DNA of 64,000 nt from assembly GCF_003419895.1 (NCBI RefSeq), contig NZ_QPMM01000012.1, positions 186,001 to 250,000 of the forward strand, read 5' to 3'. Below are positions 62,585-64,000 of this stretch, piece by piece. The stretch is from Chitinophaga silvatica. GTDB lineage: Bacteria > Bacteroidota > Bacteroidia > Chitinophagales > Chitinophagaceae. Under the pieces are notes generated by a model. That model ran no database searches. It was given only the letters and a program-made list of their open reading frames with translations, and was not told the origin of the DNA. The position numbers and the translations under genes were made by a program. How positions within the stretch are numbered: position 1 is the first letter of the stretch; each line of letters begins with the position of its first letter.

Positions 62585-64000
62585 CTATTGACTTTTGCGT
62601 TGCATTTTAGGTAAAGACTGAACTATCAGGTCGTTCATTACATTTACAGCTTCATCGAGGTAAATGTCTTTTGTTCTTGCCTTGATCCAATCTTTATTTC
62701 TGGCGATCTTAGTAGTATCGTTACCAAGTTTATCCAGGTCTGTTTTGATATTAACAATGCTAAGTTCCTTCACCTTATCATTAACTGCATCGTATTTTTT
62801 CAAAGCAGCGGTATTGGTTTTTTGTTCTGTTTTGTAGGTCTGAATATTTAAAGAATAGCTTTCTTGTTTTTCGAGTTTCTTCAGGGTACTCAGATTTTCG
62901 TTCAGCAGTTTAAATGCCGGGCTTACAGCCATTCTTTTCTCACTGCTTTTTTTCAGTGATTCTGCATTTACAGGATTATACCACGGAGTGAAGGCAGCTT
63001 TAGGAATTTCGTCCCAAGCCAGGGCATCAGAATCTTTACGCTCTCCTACTTCATAGTAAGGATCTGGTAATACTACATCAGATGCAACACCTTTCAGTTG
63101 GGTAGAACCACCATTTGCACGGTAGAATTTCTGTTGGGTCAGTTTCAATGCTCCCAGGCTGCTACCATCTTTTGCCGGATAGAAATCATCCAGGTTGAAG
63201 AGGCGTTGAACAGTACCTTTACCAAAGGTCTGAGGACTACCGATAATGACAGCACGTTTATAATCCTGCATAGCTGCAGCCATAATTTCGGAGGCAGATG
63301 CACTATATTCATTTACCATAATGGCCAAAGGACCATCGTATTGTACGTTTTTATCCCTGTCGCGCAATACAACGGCATCACCACCTCTTGAACGTACCTG
63401 AACGATCGGGCCTTCAGGGATGAAGAGGCCGGCCATTTGAACTACGTCTTGCAGAGAACCTCCACCATTGAAGCGTAAATCGAGGATGATACCTTCTACT
63501 TTTTCAGCTTTCAGTTTAGCTACTTCTTTGGCAACGTCATCGGCACTCCTGGCTCCGTTACGATCATTGAAATCGGCGTAGAACTCAGGTAAGTAAATGT
63601 ACCCGATTTTATGCTGGCCGTTGATGATAGCTGATTTAGCGAAAGTTTCTTCAGTTACGATTTCATCTCTTACGATGGTAATATCTTTGGTAGTACCGTC
63701 TACACTTTTCACGGTAAGCGTAACAGGCGTACCTTTCTTACCACGAATCAGTTTCACAGCATCTTCAACAGGGTAGCCAGTGATATCTACAGGTTCGCCA
63801 GTTCCCTGGGCAACTTTCTGAATGACATCATTTACTTTAAGCTGTCCTTGTTTCCAGCTTGGGCTACCGGTTACGATGCTTACAACTTTGATTTTATCAC
63901 CTTCTTCCTTGAGTTGGGCACCAATACCGAAGAATTTACCAGCCATTTGCTCTTCAAATGCTCTTTTCTCATCTGGTGGGAAATAATCGGTATGTGGGTC
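62585..64000 (-). CDS. Prc/Tsp-like S41 C-terminal processing protease (5' end outside)
   Basis: At least 471 residues are visible; the frame stays open to the window edge (DPHTDYFPPDEKRAFEEQMA immediately before MAGKFFGIG), so the start lies beyond 64000. Tsp/Prc features: the DPHT.YF segment, a PDZ domain (GIGAQLKEEGDKIKV onward), the S41 core with SASASEIMAAAMQ and FGKGTVQ supplying Ser and Lys, and a long C-terminal DUF3340-like region (KKSSEKRMAVSPAFKLL). It degrades periplasmic proteins from their C-terminal tails. It is a different subtype from the CtpA-like enzyme at 39724. Confidence 0.92.
   Translation of the reverse strand, partial: DPHTDYFPPDEKRAFEEQMAGKFFGIGAQLKEEGDKIKVVSIVTGSPSWKQGQLKVNDVIQKVAQGTGEPVDITGYPVEDAVKLIRGKKGTPVTLTVKSVDGTTKDITIVRDEIVTEETFAKSAIINGQHKIGYIYLPEFYADFNDRNGARSADDVAKEVAKLKAEKVEGIILDLRFNGGGSLQDVVQMAGLFIPEGPIVQVRSRGGDAVVLRDRDKNVQYDGPLAIMVNEYSASASEIMAAAMQDYKRAVIIGSPQTFGKGTVQRLFNLDDFYPAKDGSSLGALKLTQQKFYRANGGSTQLKGVASDVVLPDPYYEVGERKDSDALAWDEIPKAAFTPWYNPVNAESLKKSSEKRMAVSPAFKLLNENLSTLKKLEKQESYSLNIQTYKTEQKTNTAALKKYDAVNDKVKELSIVNIKTDLDKLGNDTTKIARNKDWIKARTKDIYLDEAVNVMNDLIVQSLPKMQRKSQ

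Overview
The window looks like a chromosomal segment of a Bacteroidota bacterium, most likely of the Chitinophagaceae/Chitinophaga type. The evidence is the moderately AT-rich DNA, starts without Shine-Dalgarno sequences, promoter boxes of the TAnnTTTG type (often TACCTTTG) upstream of many genes, a PorP/SprF plus OmpA pair typical of the type IX secretion system (T9SS), a gliding-motility-type C-terminal sorting domain, and a BlaI/BlaR pair with TonB-like domains. The genus is inference from gene content. No tRNA, rRNA, CRISPR array or transposase gene was seen.

Layout. 1-3165: the start of an exported protein leaving the window, a methyltransferase, a GT2 glycosyltransferase and an unknown secreted protein. 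3294-8082: OxyR, an M48 lipoprotein, plsY, prmA and a small secreted protein, interrupted by a 206-bp palindrome, a long hairpin and a 66-bp tandem array closed by an inverted repeat. 8083-16106: pnp, rpsO, an FtsE-like ATPase, blaI-blaR, purM and ribF. 16235-20571: two small unknown genes, then an array of six related four-helix membrane proteins with at least three shrunken or decayed copies among them. 20600-28050: holA, a PolB-like exonuclease, a coiled-coil membrane protein, a CheY-like regulator, an ABC-F ATPase, a beta carbonic anhydrase and murI. 28117-39531: a TlpA-like protein, an S9 oligopeptidase, a Gfo/Idh/MocA oxidoreductase, a second copy of the palindrome, sdhCAB, an unknown, murQ and a BadF-type kinase. 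39724-41340: an S41 protease.

41418-61366 is the most striking block: one minus-strand cluster of a 5615-residue surface protein, a PorP/SprF-like outer-membrane protein and an OmpA-type TPR/PD40 lipid-free envelope protein. The giant protein has a signal peptide, three tandem modules of about 430 residues, 31 Calx-beta repeats of about 120 residues, two DUF11-like domains and a T9SS type B sorting domain. The arrangement resembles the SprB/SprF adhesin operons of gliding Bacteroidota. A LuxR-type regulator is divergently placed beside it, and a Prc-like S41 protease runs off the right edge.

Beyond the genes, the clearest unexplained structures are (1) the membrane-protein array with its gene-decay intermediates, (2) a family of about 200-bp near-perfect palindromes that begin or end at stop codons and show paired base changes between copies, and (3) the 66-bp tandem repeats held inside an inverted repeat. 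All assignments come from reading motifs and context; no database search was run.
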